Shown: piece after piece, positions 34,027 to 46,904 of the stretch
Layout: every line of letters begins with the position of its first letter
Position numbering within the stretch: position 1 is the stretch's first letter
Source of the DNA: Garcia nutans
Lineage: Eukaryota; Streptophyta; Magnoliopsida; Malpighiales; Euphorbiaceae
Direction of reading: 5' to 3'
DNA length: 64,000 bases
NCBI GenBank assembly: GCA_947685225.1
Contig: CANTUV010000007.1
Coordinates: forward strand, 19,798,501 to 19,862,500
Made by a program: the position numbers and the translations under genes
The notes under the pieces: generated by a model
Told to the model about the DNA's origin: nothing
Database searches by the model: none
Seen by the model: only the letters and a program-made list of their open reading frames with translations

Positions 34027-35597
34027 CCATCTAATTAGGCGCGGTTTAGCATGTTATTTTGTTAACAGATATTTAAGAGCTGCATGATCAGAATGCACAA
34101 TAATTTTTTACCCAATTAAATATGCTCTAAATTTGTCTAAAGCAAAAACAACAGCTAACATTTCCTTTTCAGTTGTGGTGTAATTCATTTGTGCACTATT
34201 CTGGCATAATATATTACTCTCAAGTATTTATCAACCCTTTGCCCAAGAACAGCTCCTACTGCATGATTAGAGGCATCACACATGATTTCAAAAGGTAAAG
34301 ACCAAACAGGAGCTACTATAACTGGTGCACTAGTCAATTTTTCTTTAAGGGAATTAAAAGTCTGCATGCATTGTGCTGTAAATTCAAATGGAACATCTTT
34401 CCCTAGCAAATGGCACAATGGTTGGCTTATTTTGGAAAAATCCTTAATAAACCTCCTATAAAATCCTGCATGCCCTAGGAAACTTCTTATTCCCTTAACA
34501 GAGGTAGGTGGGGGTAATTTAGCAATCAATTCAACTTTAGCCTTATCCACCTCAATCCCTTTACTTGATACCACATGACCTAAAACAATGCCCTGGGTAA
34601 CCATAAAATGACTCTTTTCCCAACTTAAAGTGAGGTTACATTCAATGCATCTCTCAAGCACACGAACAAGTTTATTGAGGCAATTATCAAAAGAATTACC
34701 AAAAACAGAAAAATCATCCATAAATACCTCAATAAAATCATCTATCATGTCAGAGAAGACAGACATCATGCATCTTTGAAAAGTTGCAGGTGCATTGCAC
34801 AAGCCAAAGGGCATACGTCGAAATGCATAAGTCCCATAAGGGCAAGTAAAGGTTGTCTTGGACTGATCCTCTGGAGATATTGGCACCTGATAGTAACCTG
34901 AAAGGCCATCCAGAAAACAATAATGTGAGTGTCCAGAAAGTTTATCTAACATCTGATCAATAAAAGGAAGAGGGAAATGATCTTTCTTTGTAGCATTGTT
35001 CAACTTCCTATAATCGATGCACATTCTCCACCCAGTAGTAGTCCTAGTAGGAACCAATTCATTATTCTCATTTTTCACCACAGTGATTCCAGATTTCTTA
35101 GGAACTACATGTACTGGGCTCACCCACTCACTATTAGCAATTGGATAAATTACTCCTTCATCCAGCAATTTGAGCACTTCCTTCTTAACCACTTCACTCA
35201 TATTTGGGTTAAGGCGCCTTTGGGTCTCCCTCACAGGTTTAGCTCCTTCTTCTAAAGTGATTCTATGCATGCACATGGAAGGGCTAATACCCTTGATGTC
35301 ACTCAATCCCCATCCTATTGCTCTCTTTAATCTTTTAAGCTCACTCACCAACCTTATCTCCTCCCCTTCACTAAGTTCACTAGATATTATCACAGGTAAA
35401 GTGTTGTGATCTCCTAAAAACACATATTTCAGGTTCTTAGGTAACTCTTTCAGCTCTAACTCTAGTGAGGGGTTCTTCTCTTCTTTTTGAATGGAGGGAA
35501 GCTCACAAACTGGGTCCTCCTTAAGGTCCTCTATTTCAGCACTTCCTAAGGTCTCAAGACAACTGGCTATTTCTACATAAAAAAATTTCCAAATCAC
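34027..35597 (-). pseudogene. Athila B reverse transcriptase and RNase H
   Basis: The 470-codon open part (35597-34185) has the linker, RT with MCIDYRKLNNATKKDHFPLP, FLDGLSGYYQVPI, RMPFGLCNAPATFQRCM and the catalytic FMDDF motif, then the RNase H start IMCDASNHAVGAVLG. RNase H continues in another frame through 34184-34027 (YTTTEKEMLAVVFALDKFRAYL) with two stops. FMDDF instead of FIDDI and the KKDHFPLPFIDQMLD pattern mark Athila and not the chromoviruses nearby. Confidence 0.88.
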
Positions 35598-36039
35598 TAT
35601 CTAAGGTCAATGCCAGCTCCATTTTATCAGAGGAACCTGTCTGTAAGAAAACATCTGAAACAACTGCATCAACACAATCAATGAAAGAACAATCCTCATA
35701 TAAAGCAGTTGTAGGAATAGGAGAAGTGTTAAAAATAGAAAATTCCACAGTTTGTCCCAAAATAGTCATTGATAATTTACCATTTTTAACATCTATCAAA
35801 GTGTTGGTAGTCGCCATAAAAGGCCTACCCAGCAGAATGGTGTGTGCAGATGGTGAAGAGTTACTTACTTCCATGTCAAGAACAATGAAATCCACAGGTA
35901 CTATTAACCCTCCAACCTTAACTAACACATCTTCTATAACCCCTTTCGGGAATCTAAGAGATCTATCAGCTAATTGCAACACCATTTTTGTTGGTTTAAG
36001 TTCCCCTAGTTCTAACTCAAGATAAACAGAATAAGGCAT
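35554..36039 (-). pseudogene. Athila B protease, truncated at its active site
   Basis: This open part has MPYSVYLELELGELKPT, ADRSLRFPKGVIEDVLVKV, PVDFIVLDME and HTILLGRPFM, the body of an Athila aspartic protease. The catalytic DLGAS block that normally precedes MP-S is missing, because the sequence changes to Tekay at 36040. A 1-nt indel in a poly-T run near 35580 shifts the frame into RT. Confidence 0.85.
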
Positions 36040-37259
36040 AATTGAGGATACTGATCTCGCATCGCTTGCTCACTCTCCTAAGTTGCCTCTTCTCTACCAT
36101 GATTCTTCCAAAGAACCCTCACTTTTGGCACTTTCTTATGTCTCAACTCTTTCACTCCATGTGTTAAAATAACCACTGGTTCTTCTTTAAATGTCAGATC
36201 CGGACTCACCTCAATGGATTCCACCGACAAAACATGAGATGGGTCTGACCTGTACCTTCGTAGCATAGATACATGGAAGACATTGTGAATTTTATCCAAC
36301 TCAGGAGGTAAAGCTAATCGATAAGCCACAGGTCCAACTCTCTCCAGTACCTCGTAAGGTCCAATGAAACGAGGACTTAACTTCCCTTTGCGGCCAAATC
36401 TCAAAATTCTCTTCTAAGGAGACACTTTTAAAAATACTTTATCTCCAACATCAAACTATATGTCTCTCCTTTTCAAATCCGAATAGGACTTCTGCCGATC
36501 TGAGGCTGCTTTCAACCGATCCCGAATTATTTTCACTTTCTCTTCTATCTCATTAATCAAATCGGGACCAACCAATTTGCCTTCTCCAACTTCATTCCAA
36601 CATAGAGGCGTCCTGCATCTTCTACCATACAATGCCTCATAAGGTGCCATTCTAATACTAGATTGATGACTGTTGTTGTAAGCAAATTCCATCAATGGCA
36701 AGAGTTTGTCCCAACTTCTAGAGAAATCAATGATACAGCTTCTCAACATGTCCTCTAAAATCTGTATCACTCTCTCTGACTGCCCATCTGTCTGCGGATG
36801 AAAAGCAGTGCTAAAGTGCAATTGAGAACCCAAAGCAGCATGCAAACTCTTCCAAAATCTTGAAGTAAACCGAGGTTATCGATCAGACACTAAAGAAATT
36901 GGGACTCCATGCAATCTCACTATCTCACTGATATACAGCTCAGCCAACTTCTCAAGAGAATAGTCTATCCGAACTGGAAGGAAATGAGCTGCCTTCATCA
37001 ACCGATCAACAATCACCCAAATTGCATCATGCTTCTTCTGAGTCAACGGCAAACCAGTCACAAAATCCATTGTTACACGCTCCCACTTCCATTCAGGCAC
37101 TGATAAAGGCTGAAGCAACCCTGTTAGAACTTGGTGCTCGGCCTTCACTCTCTGACAAGTGAGACACTTGGATACAAACTCCGCTATATCCCTCTTCATA
37201 CCTGACCACCAATAGTTTTGTTTTGAATCATGATACATCTTGGTACTCCCAGGGTGCAT
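36040..37259 (-). pseudogene. T3 polyprotein fragment: integrase and chromodomain
   Basis: Broken open stretches at 36404-36078, 36845-36456 and 37259-36876 match the Tekay integrase. They include MHPGSTKMYH with CLTCQ, TMDFVTGLPL, SLVSDR, HPQTDGQSERV, the GPY/F module and the chromodomain start EEPVVILTHGVKEL. Breaks include a Trp to stop change at 36414-36416. The chromodomain ends at DQYPQL, where the sequence passes straight into Athila protease. Confidence 0.88.
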
Positions 37260-38704
37260 AGCAAAAGTCGACTGATGTGCTTCCTCTAAAATAATCTTCT
37301 CAATCTTGCATCATTAGGAACACACAATCTATCCTTGAACCAAAGGCTGTCATCATCTTTCACAAGAAAATCTCGGCTCTATCCTTTTTGGCATTCTGAC
37401 ACAATTTTCTGAATTTTCTCATCAGCCAATTGAGCCTCTTTAATCTGATCCAACAACACCGGTCTCAACTGCAATTGAGCCAACAATGCACCATCATCAC
37501 ATGATTCAAAACTAGCATGCAACGCTCTTAACTCAACAAGCAACGAGAGCGAATAAGCAGTCAAACCTGCCAAAGACTTCCGACTCAAGGCATCAGCAAC
37601 AACATTCGCCTTACCAGGATGATAATCAATCAAACAGTCGTAGTCTTTGATCAACTCCAACCACCGTCTCTGCCGAAGATTCAGCTCTCTCTGAACACCC
37701 AAGTATTTCAAACTCTTATGATCCGTATAGATAAAACACTTCTCCCCATACAAATAGTGTCACCAAATCTTCAAAGCAAAAACTATAGTTGCTAACTCCA
37801 AATCATGCGTCGGGTAATTCAACTCATGCGGCTTCAACTGCCGAGAAGCATAAGCTATGACTCTACCCTCTTGCATCAAGACACATCCTAAACCATTATG
37901 TGAAGCATCACTGTAAATCACATATGGTTTATCTTCCACAGGCAAGGTAAGAACAGGAGCTTGAGTCAACATCTCCTTCAACTGCTCAAAGCTTGCTTGA
38001 CACTAATCTGTCCACACAAATCTAACTCCTTTCCGAAGTAATCTGGTGAGTGGAGTAGCTATCAAAGAAAAACCCTTCACAAATCGTAGATAATAGCCTG
38101 CCAAACCCAGAAAACTTCTAACTTCAGTCATTGACTTCGGTGGACTCCAATTCAAAATGGCCTCAACTTAACTCGGATCAACTCTAACACCATCTGCTGA
38201 AACTACATGACCGAGAAAAGTCACTTGATCAAGCGAAAACTCACACTTCAACAGCTTAGCATACAACTGCTTCTCTCTCAAGGTCTGCAATACAATCTGC
38301 AAGTGCTCGTCATGCTCCTCCTTATTATGCGAATATACCAAAATATCATCAATAAAGACCACCACAAACTAATCCATATAGGGTCTAAACACCCTATTCA
38401 TCAAATCCATAAAAGCTGCAGGTGCATTCGTCAATCCAAAAGGCATTACCAAAAACTCATAATGCCCATACCTTGTGCGGAAAGCTGTCTTAGGAACATC
38501 TTCCTCTCTGATTCTCAACTGATGGTACCCTAATCTCAATTCAATCTTGGAGAAAACTGCTGCTCCCTTCAACTGATCAAAGAGATCATCTATTCTAGGC
38601 AAAGGATACTTATTCTTGATGGTCACTTTATTCAACTGCCTATAATCAATGCACAATCTCAAAGTACCATCCTTCTTCTTCACAAAAAAATAGGAGCTCC
38701 CCAC
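37260..38704 (-). pseudogene. T3 polyprotein fragment: reverse transcriptase and RNase H
   Basis: Stretches at 38704-38369, 38365-38168, 37981-37760 and 37753-37379 carry LCIDYRQLNKVTIKNKYPLP, FLVMPFGLTNAPAAF, the catalytic VFIDDILVYS, RNase H YSDASHNGLG, TDHKSLKYL and NVVADALSRKS. In-frame stops replace Gln codons at 38369-38371 and 38003-38005 (CAG to TAG by comparison with T2). The RT motif reads KIELRLGYHQL, also altered. Confidence 0.88.
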
Positions 38705-40662
38705 GGAGAAACACTAGGGCGAACAAACCCTTTATCTAACAACTCTTGTAACTGCTCCTTCAACTCTCTCAACTCAACAGGTGCCATTCAATAGGGAGTA
38801 ATAGAGATGGGAGTAGTACCAGGCAACAAATCGATACCAAACTCAACCTCTCTCTCAGGGGGTAACCCTGGCAACTCCTCAGGAAACACATCTGGGAATT
38901 CAGCAACTGTGGGTATACTATCAAGTTGAGAACCCACTATTCTGGTATCTACAACATGAGCAAGATAAGCATCACACCCTTTCTGAATCATCCTCCTAGC
39001 TGCAACAGCTGAAACAAACATGGATGCAAGTTGTCTCTACTCACTAGATACCATCACATCTCTACCATCACCGGTTCTCAGGGTAACACACTTCTTCTGA
39101 CAATCTACCACAGCTCCATGCTTAGACAACCAATCCATGCCTAAAGTTAAATCATACTCCTTAAAAGGCATTTCAATCAAATCACCAAGAAACTCCTCAT
39201 CCTGAACAACAACTGGACTATCTCGGTGCACCTTACTCACCACAACACTATGCCCTAAAGGATTTGTCACCAAGACACCAAATCCTAAGGACTCAGAATG
39301 CAATATAGACACAGGCAAGATGGATGCACTTATATATGAATGAGTAGATCCTGGATCAATCAAAGCAAGAACTAAAATGCCAAATAAAGAAAATGTATCC
39401 GCAATGACATCTGAAGCATTCGGCTGCCTCTGCATCATATACACTCGCTGAGAAGGCCCAGCCTCATCTGGCCTACTGCCTCCGGATGTAGAGCCCCCTC
39501 TCTGACTGAACCCCAGTCTACCACCTCTACTAAAACCTCTGCTACTACGACCTCCTCTCACACTAGGTCGAGAAATTGCAGAATTTTCCTGCCTATCCTC
39601 CTGTAGCTCGGGACAATCTCTGATGAAATGGATTGGCGACCCGCATTTGAAACATACCCCCGAAGTACTCCTCCACCTGCATTCACCTCCATGTGCTATA
39701 CCACAATGAACACAAATAGTGGAACAGATCTATGAGCCACTGGGGTCGGTGCACTAGCCACAGAAACTGTAGGTCTCAATCTCTGCCTCTGATGTGGTAC
39801 TGACCTAACAGCCTGCCTCTGGCCCCTACTGAACCTCTGAAAATGACCTCCTCGACCTCTCTTTGCAGATGAAGACCCTCTCCTAACTCGGGTCTCCTCT
39901 TCAGTAGCAGCTACTGCAATAGCCTGTGCTCTCTCAACACTTCTGGCTGCTGCAACAAGCTGGGAAAGATCCTGATACCGGGAACCAGCAACAATACACA
40001 TAATAGAGGGCCTCAACCCTTCCTCAAATCTCCTGCACCGATCTATCTCATCTGAAATCATCCCACCAGCATAATGACTCAACCGGATGAACTCTATCTC
40101 ATACTCTGTCACCGTCCGGTTATCCTGCCTCAAATTTAGAAACTCCATCTTCTTAGCATCCTTATACTCCCTCGGAGTATACTTCTGTTCAAACTCCCAC
40201 AGAAAATCACCATAAGACAAAGTCGGTGGATCATCCATGGCATGGGGAATCGTCTTCCACCAATCATAAGCATCTCTCTGCATAAGAGATCTAGCATAAT
40301 CAAACTTCTCTTCAGGAGTGGCTTGCAACTGGATAAATACCCTCTGAACTCTATCCAACCACTACTCAGCTACAACAGGATCTGTAGTACCAAAGAAGTC
40401 CTCAGCTCCGAATTTTCTTAATTTATCATACTGCCTCACCGGTACTTACGGCTGTGGTGGCGGTGGCGGCTGCTGCACTGGAGCCTGCCTCAACAAATCT
40501 ACTACATATCGTAACCAAACTGGCGGCATCTCATCAGCAGCGGGTTTCTCTGGCACAAGCAGGTGCCTCACCAGTTAACTCAACCCTAGCTCCATCTCTA
40601 CCCTCAACAGGAGCTACACTCTCAGCACTACCTTCTACAGACTGACGTGACTGAGACGCCAT
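38705..40662 (-). pseudogene. T3 gag and protease fragments
   Basis: The gag start is at 40662. A Gln to stop change at 40362-40364 falls in the AEQWLD motif. The open part from 40358 has DYARSLMQRDAYDWW and EEGLRPSIM. The zinc-knuckle region (39570-39700) is frameshifted. Protease is at 39561-39037 with IDPGSTHSYIS, followed by a Gln to stop change at 39037-39039 and the stretch 39021-38788 ending FPEELPGLPP and GTTPISITPY. It is the same domain layout as T2, decayed. Confidence 0.88.
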
Positions 40663-40813
40663 CACTACCTATATCTGAAAACACAGTAGAAAATACCTCA
40701 TCACATATCAGAAACTGCCAGTGCCAATGCATGTATCTTATTTAAAAATCATATTTTAAAATTAAAATTTTCTTTTTCTTTACAATTCACCTAGGTTGAG
40801 AATCTCAAACCTA

Positions 40814-40826
40814 GGCTCTAATACCA
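40814..40826 (-). other. T3 primer binding site, mutated
   Basis: The minus strand reads TGGTATTAGAGCC, one base off the initiator-Met complement (C to T). It lies 7 bp inside the LTR. Confidence 0.85.
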
Positions 40827-40833
40827 AAACAGA

Positions 40834-43481
40834 TGTAACACCCCCCACACCCAATATACGCACACCGCATACGCCCGCACAACAAGCGATATACGCATAT
40901 AAGATAAAGGGGTGCTACGGTTCATTTCTAAACAACCCAAAACTTTAGTCTTTAACATATAAGCATCAAGTCAGTCCGAATAAACTTAAAATATTCAATC
41001 TATATTATAAATAGTAATAGAGAAAATATTTCTTCGTTAAAATACATATATATATATAACATTAGTACCCAAAAACTTATCTAAAACAGTCTGTTCAAAA
41101 TATTTGTTAATTAAGCAGCGGAAAATACATATGTTTACATCAAAATCAATAAGTACAAAATTATGAATTTATACATGCTGGCAGTTCGTCTCTGATCGTG
41201 ATGTCCACAACTCAACACTGCTCTCACAACTCAAGCCTAGACTCGACTCGGTCTAGACGAGCCCTCCGGCACAACCGGATCTACCCTGTTACCTGCGCGA
41301 TGAACCACAATCGCGCTAAGCAGAAAGCTTAGTGGTACAAACTTTGATTCAATATAAATCAATGTGATGCTCATACATAATACATATGAATATGTCAACT
41401 CATTACATTATATATTTCAATATATTAATCATTTGCATCACATTTCATAATTCACATTAAAATAAAGACAAACATGGGCCCAAAACGATACTAATATGCT
41501 ATTCAAAGTTCAGAGTTACTGCTTTGGTCCATAATGACACCATGTGTCTAGCCCCGTAGGCAATATATATCCATAGATTGTAACAGACCCAGTCTCTTGG
41601 ACCTTAACCCGGCTAGACCCTAAGACCCCAGTTTCTTGGTCCTCAACCCGGCTAGAGTGTTATAGTTTTTGAGGCTTACTACCCAGTCTTTTCACCTCAA
41701 AAACATCATATTTCACATTTTTCAGCTGGACTCGGCTTACGACCCGATCTTTTCACCTGTCCAGCAATTCATAGGCATGCCGCCAAACCCAGAACTCTGA
41801 AAATTGAATAACATACTAGGCACACAATTAATTCATTTATCTCATTTCATTTCTCATAATCAAAATAGGCTCATTGCCTTATAATAATATCATCTTTTCT
41901 CATTCTTCTATTTCATCTCAATATCGACTGGTTACATTATGTTTTCACATCTCATATCACCTATTTCCACATTTCTTTTCATATACAATACTTTACTCAA
42001 TTGCATTGATACATCAATAAAATTGACATTATGCATATCACAACATATAACTCATTCATCAACAATGTATCAAGTAACTTAACACATTTTTCAACTAAAT
42101 GTATTAAGTCCCAATGTCATGTACATGTATGCAATCATTCAAAGTTTGTACTTACCTCTTAAAGCAACAACACCACTCTATCAACTCCTCTTCCAAGATA
42201 ACTCTCAACACTTGAATAAAGGTAGCTCAACTCTCTTCAAAACCTAATCCAAAGGTGATCATACACACTCACTTAGAATTACACAAGAAGAAAATAAGAA
42301 AGAGAACTATCTAGGGCAAACTCTACACTTGACATGCTATACAACACGGGCGTGTCCTTGACCGTGCCCTAAACTCACAACACCGAAGCTTTGACACACT
42401 CAGTGACATGGGCGTGTCACTGGCCGTGTCAATCCTCCAACAACACAGTAGCTATGACACGCTCAGTGAAATGGGCATGTCACTGGCCGTGTCAATGGTA
42501 CTACAACACAGTAGCTATGATACGCTCAGTGACATGGGCGTGTCACTAGCCGTGTCAATGCTACTACAACACAGAAGTTATGACACGCTCAGTGACATGG
42601 GCGAGTCACTGCTCGTGTCACCAACCCAGAAAATAGAACCAACGACACGCCCAAAGACATGGCCGTGCTCCTGGGCGTGTCAGGCCAAAAACCCTGAAAT
42701 CGACACCAACAAAGCCACAACCAACACTCATCTTCCAATAGCCAAATCAACCACACATAACTCAACCAAAACCATTAACAACTCAAAAATACTTGAGTAA
42801 ACCTTAAAACAACTCAATCACAAACATCAAACACAAACACCACCATATAACACAACTCAAACTCACAACACACATAACTCTTGTCTCTTCAATCCAAACC
42901 CAAAAATCAAAGTTACTAAGACAAAACACTTCAAACACACCAAAATAACCATAAACACATCTACAACAACCATCCAACAAACCCAAGAACATAAACGCAA
43001 AAGAAAACCAAGAAACAAGTTGGAAACTTACCAAAAGTGAAGAAAATCCTTAAAACTCCAACTTGATCTCTTGAAAATCTTCAATCTTTTGAGCTTGGAA
43101 GCAACAAAATCTCTTCTCCTTTGGTTGATAAGGGTGGCCGGCCAAAGAGAAGGAAAGAAGAAGATGAAGGTGAACGAGGAAGAAGAAAGAAAGAAAGAAA
43201 GAAGGAAAGAAAGAAAGAAAGTCAACACTCTAACTACTCTCTCCTCAAAACACTCTCCACCGTACATTTAAACAATAAAATATTCACCCACTAACATCAT
43301 CATCCACTAACATAATTAAATCCATTTAATTAATCAAAATATCTCTTTTGACTTATAAGACCTATTGACTTGTATATATATTGTTTTTATCTCCATATAC
43401 ATAACATATACACTTTAAATTATTTAATCCAATACAACAATTAACACTCCAAAATTTTAGGGTATACTTTGGGATATTACA
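40834..43481 (-). repeat. T3 5' LTR (2648 bp)
   Basis: It starts TGTAACACCCC and ends GGGATATTACA. It contains the paired hairpin at 41296-41332, a hairpin block with GTAACAGACCCAGTCTCTTGG near 41580, a 63-bp palindrome array at 42340-42695 and a (GAAA)n run near 43185-43220. No gene is present; the repetitive open frame at 42408-42800 is a by-product of the array. The 3' LTR of T3 is absent. Confidence 0.88.
42340..42695. repeat. 63-bp palindrome array in T3 LTR
   Basis: Units of GACACGCTCAGTGACATGGG then CGTGTCACTGGCCGTGTC start at 42393, 42456, 42519, 42582 and 42644, a period of 62-63 bp. Within units GACATGGGCGTGTC and GACAC/GTGTC arms are self-complementary. A diverged copy lies at 63330-63665. 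Confidence 0.88.
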
Positions 43482-45541
43482 CTCTTGGACCTCAACCCGG
43501 CTAGACCCTTAGGCCCCAGTATCTTGGTCCTCAACCCGACTAGACTGCTACAGTTTTTGAGGCTTACGACCCAGTCTTTTCACCCCCAAAAATATCAAAT
43601 TTATCAACTGGCCTGGCTTACAACCCAGTCTTTTCACCATTCCAGCGTATAACCCGTAGGCAATCATAGGCATGCCGCCAAACCCAGAAATCTGAAAATT
43701 GAATAACATACTAGGCACACAACTTATTCATTTTTCTCATTATTAATCTCTTTCTCATTTTTACATATTCAATCTAGGCACATTGCCTTATTTTCACTTT
43801 TTTTTTCTCATGTTTCTCATTTTTCACATCTTTCTCATTTTTCTCACTTCACTTTTCTCATTTTTATCAATATCAATTCATTTCATTATTACACATATCT
43901 CATTTTTGCATTCACAACACATTCCCAATTACTTTGGGTATTTTCACATAATATGCATATTTCACATGTTACACAAATTAGCCATTATCAATGGCTTTTC
44001 ACAATGCATTTAACACATATATGACATTACAAATGTCATAGCATATTATTCATACACAATCAATGAACCAAGTAGCTTAACACATTTTTCAACCAAAATG
44101 TGTTAAGTCCAAATGTTATGCAAATATAGACATTACATTCAAAGTTTGTACATACCTCCACTAGCAACCCAAAGCAAGCTAAAAACAACCTTCAATCCAA
44201 TCTTTCTAACTTGCCCTTCACCACTTGGATGAATCAAATCAATCTCCCTCAATGCCTAAATCAAATGTGATAGCAAATAATCATTTAGTATCACATTTAA
44301 TGGCATTTCCAACATTAAACCATAATTGCACACCACTCCTACAAATTTCCAAAAATTTAGCCTTTCCTTACTTCAACATTAGAATTCCATTCTACTACAA
44401 TTAAATTAGTGTTTTAAGTTATTTATATTATTAAAAACATATTTTAATACATTTAAATCATTTACATTATAAAAATACACTCTTATACACAAAATCTCAA
44501 AAATGGCCTAACCTTCCCCCATTGAAGGTTTTCCATTCCAACACAATCCATTACTCATTCCAAACTTATATTCATCACTTTTAACACTAAACAACATGCT
44601 TAAACAAATAAAATCACACAATTCAACCACTTTGGAAAATCACTTTTCCAAAACCCTAAATCTCCACTTCCATTCTCAAACTCCAACCCAACACTACCAA
44701 ATTCAATATTTGACTTTAAAATACTTGTTTATGAATCAAAACAACTCATTTGGAATCAATTTGCACAATTAAAGTTCATGTTTTCAAAACTCCAAAAATC
44801 CATAACCCTAAATTCTCTCTCTTCACCATTCTTTAACCAAACTCCATCGTCTCTTCAATCTAACCTTAGAATCATTGTTAACTACCCAAAATAACATCAT
44901 ACACACCAATTCCAACAATTATAACATACTACATAAAAATTCAAATTCTCATATAATCTAAATTTTCAAGGAATTCAAAGAAAAGAGATGGAAACTTACT
45001 AATTTTGGTGGAAATCACCAAAAATCCACTTGAAACTTGTTAATTTCTTCAATTTATGGAGTATGGAAGAAGTAAAATTCTTGGTCTTCAAACTTCCATG
45101 GAAGCCACGTTCTTGAGAAGAAGAAAAAGAAGAAGAAGAAGACTTTTAATATTCTTTCCTTTTCATCTTTTTTTTAACCACATATATATATATATATATA
45201 TATATTAAAATAATTTAATTATTTAATTATTTAATTATTTTTTTAATAAATTAAAAGTCCTAATTTCCCTCTTCCATTCAAAAATAATTTTTTTGAATTA
45301 TTTTATTAATTTTGAATTTATAAGATTTAATTACCAAAATACCCTTTTCTTTTAAAAAGTGTTGACTTTTATATATGTTATGTATATTTTGCATATATAT
45401 CATATATATATTCCTCTTTTTCATTTAAAATCCCTTCATTTTTCATTTAAAACTATTAATTTAATTTATCCTTTTAAATTACAATTTATTTTATCAAATT
45501 TTCTAAAAATTAGAAATTTTCAAAAAATTTTGGATGTTACA
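43482..45541 (-). repeat. T4: Tekay-type LTR fragment
   Basis: It begins inside the hairpin block (CTCTTGGACCTCAACCCGG), matching the T3 LTR from about 41597, and ends in GGATGTTACA at 45541. The other part of the LTR is missing on the left, where T3 sits. A (TA)n run lies at 45182-45205. Apart from decayed AT-rich sequence nothing else is recognisable. Confidence 0.78.
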
Positions 45542-46199
45542 TTACTGACAAAGGCAAACAATTTGATTCAAGCAGTTCAGAGAGTATTGCACGAAGCTTA
45601 AGATTGACCTTCGGTTCACTTCAGTTTACCATCCTCAAACTAACGGTCAATCTGAGGTCACAAATCAAACGATTTTGATGGGATTAAAGAAAAGACTTGA
45701 CGAAGCCAAAGGTTTGTGGACAAAAGAATTATATAATGTCTTATGGGCATACCGTACTTCTCCCTAAACTGCCACTAGAGAAACTCCCTGTGCACTGACT
45801 TATGGTACCGAAGCAGTCATCCCAATAGAAATTAGAGTCCCTTCAGCCAGAGTCCTTAATTTTTCATAAGAACATGAATCAGATTCTAGACATAACCTTG
45901 ACATGTTGGAATTTAAAAGAGAACAAGATGGAATCAGAGCTGAAGCTTATAAGAATAGAGTAGCCAATTTTTATAACAAAAGAGTTCATCCCAAAACATT
46001 TAATCCAAGGAGATTTGGTTTTAAGAATGACTATTTCTACAAGGGATCAGCTGGACCTAAAAAACTTAGAGCAAACTGGGAAGGACCTTATCGCATCTCC
46101 AAAGTTTTAAAGGGAGGAGCATATAGGTTACAGACTACAAATGGCAAAGACATTCCAAGATCCTGGAATGCCCATAACTTAAAAAAATATTTTCAATAA
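45542..46199 (+). pseudogene. Tat-lineage integrase C-terminal half
   Basis: This is plus-strand coding relic. ITDKGKQF carries the second catalytic Asp. YHPQTNGQSEVTNQ (with the catalytic Glu), GLKKRLDEAKGLW, ALTYGTEAVIPIEI and the open tail 45903-46199 with YNKRVHPKTF, NWEGPYRISKVLKGGAYRL and WNAHNLKKYF follow. This wording is typical of Tat/Ogre-type Ty3/gypsy elements. A frameshift and two stops interrupt the first part. The 5' part is cut off by T4. Confidence 0.85.
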
Positions 46200-46348
46200 A
46201 TTCAAGTGATGAGAAATAATTTGGCGTAAACTCTTATATCTATGTTTCCTCTTATATTTTCCATGTAATCTAATGTTTATGAGCGTGATGAAAAATAAAA
46301 AATCTTTAGAGTTCCTTTATAAGTTTTTTGTGATTACCAAACACTAAG

Positions 46349-46650
46349 CTTAAAGTGCCTTGCACACTAACCTTGTATTATTTTCAAATCGCTTACAGTG
46401 CCTTACACACCGAGCTTATGTCATTTTCAAATAGCTTCCAGTGCCTTATACACCGAGCTTATTTCATTTTCATAGCCTACAGTGCCTTGCACATCAAGCT
46501 TATGTCATTTTCAAATAGCTTACAGTGCCTTGTACACCAATCTTATGTCATTTTCAAAATAGCTCACAATGTTTTACATATCGAGCTCATTATACTTGCA
46601 TTTTGGCTTATAGTACTATGTACATTGAGCTTGCCATACATTATTCTTAA
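46349..46650 (+). repeat. 43-bp tandem array in Tat 3' region
   Basis: Seven units of CTTACAGTGCCTTGCACACC-type sequence, followed by a TTATGTCATTTTCAAATAG tail, start at 46349, 46392, 46435, 46476, 46519, 46563 and 46607. Period is 41-44 bp. The last two units are the most diverged. It lies just after the pol end. Confidence 0.88.
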
Positions 46651-46904
46651 TACGGGTTATTTACCAAAAAATGAACCAAACTAAATATCTGATATATTTA
46701 AAATGATTTATTTATCAATGTATGAACTGAACTAAATATGCAGATTATTAAATACTAGAATCACATTAAAGGATTATTTGAATATATTCCTTTAAATTTC
46801 AAGATTTATATGTGCCAGAACATATATTAACTATTTTACAATTAACAAAAATCTACCGAGCTATTCTTAAACAAAAAGAGAAGAGTCCCACTTTAGTCTT
46901 TACT

